This document shows, one piece after another, positions 5,003 through 5,040 of a stretch of DNA of 5,040 nt. Source of the DNA: DHVE2 group archaeon (GTDB lineage: Archaea; Thermoplasmatota; Thermoplasmata; Thermoplasmatales; Aciduliprofundaceae); assembly GCA_026986135.1 (NCBI GenBank), contig JALSPD010000017.1, forward strand, positions 1 through 5,040, written 5' to 3'. The notes under the pieces are model-generated. The model had not been told where the DNA came from. It searched no databases and worked only from the letters and a program-made list of their open reading frames with translations. Both the position numbers and the translations under genes were made by a program. How positions within the stretch are numbered: position 1 is the stretch's first letter; every line of letters starts with the position of its first letter.

Positions 5003-5040
5003 GTTAAAATCTGACCATGGTGGGATTGAAAGCAATGGGT
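5003..5040 (+). CRISPR. First repeat of a CRISPR array plus the first 8 nt of spacer 1
   Basis: The 30 nt at 5003-5032 start GTTAAAATCTGACC and end GGGATTGAAAG. This is the layout of the archaeal repeat I recall from Methanothermobacter (GTTAAAATCAGACC ... GGGATTGAAAT), differing at a few positions. The last 8 nt, ATTGAAAG, match the usual 5' handle of crRNAs made by Cas6. The centre holds the palindrome ACCATGGT (5014-5021) and flanking AATC/GATT, a weak stem. The leader and TATA box on the left agree with this orientation. Only one unit is in the window, so periodic repetition cannot be shown; 5033-5040 would be spacer. The type is not determinable without cas genes. Confidence 0.75.

Noticed and set aside
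5017..5040. ATG GTG GGA TTG AAA as the start of a new protein gene
   Set aside because: The bases are the second half of a CRISPR-type repeat and no SD precedes the ATG. The CRISPR reading explains the whole 30 nt.
5004..5040. End of a - strand protein gene (...NPTMVRF, TAA at 5004-5006)
   Set aside because: The same bases are better explained by the CRISPR repeat.

Overview
The window looks archaeal, most likely from a thermophilic euryarchaeon. It has TATA/BRE-style promoters, a tRNA with almost all-G:C stems and no encoded CCA, an archaeal-type GlmU-like bifunctional enzyme, an archaeal AAA+ ATPase of the DUF234 type, and a CRISPR repeat of the kind I remember from Methanothermobacter. 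Coding G+C appears moderate. I cannot name the genus; a Thermoplasmatota/Aciduliprofundum-like or methanogen relative would fit, as inference only.

Layout. (1) Positions 1-2347, + strand: a sugar-phosphate mutase cut by the left edge (GlmM/PMM-like) overlaps by 4 nt a sugar-1-phosphate nucleotidylyltransferase/acetyltransferase (GlmU-like). Together they would carry glucosamine-6-P through glucosamine-1-P to UDP-GlcNAc. (2) Positions 2373 to about 3025, - strand: this looks like an empty gap, but it translates well once frames are joined. It holds two small, overlapping membrane-protein genes broken by at least four single-base frame changes, converging on glmU. (3) Positions 3093-4715: a perfect 29-bp direct repeat bounds about 1.6 kb with one intact gene, an AAA+ ATPase fused to a PD-(D/E)XK-like domain. 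One repeat copy is the 3' end of a tRNA-Lys(CTT) gene plus its trailer, so the segment looks like a small tRNA-integrated element without a recognisable integrase. (4) Positions 4702-4775, - strand: the tRNA-Lys gene with its own TATA box. (5) Positions 4810-5040: an AT-rich leader with an inverted repeat and a TATA box, ending in the first repeat of a CRISPR array that continues past the right edge.

The most notable observations are the tRNA-anchored ATPase unit, the leader and first repeat of the CRISPR array, and the frame-broken gene pair that ORF calling misses. A small + strand reading frame that becomes continuous only if the element excises is a more speculative point.
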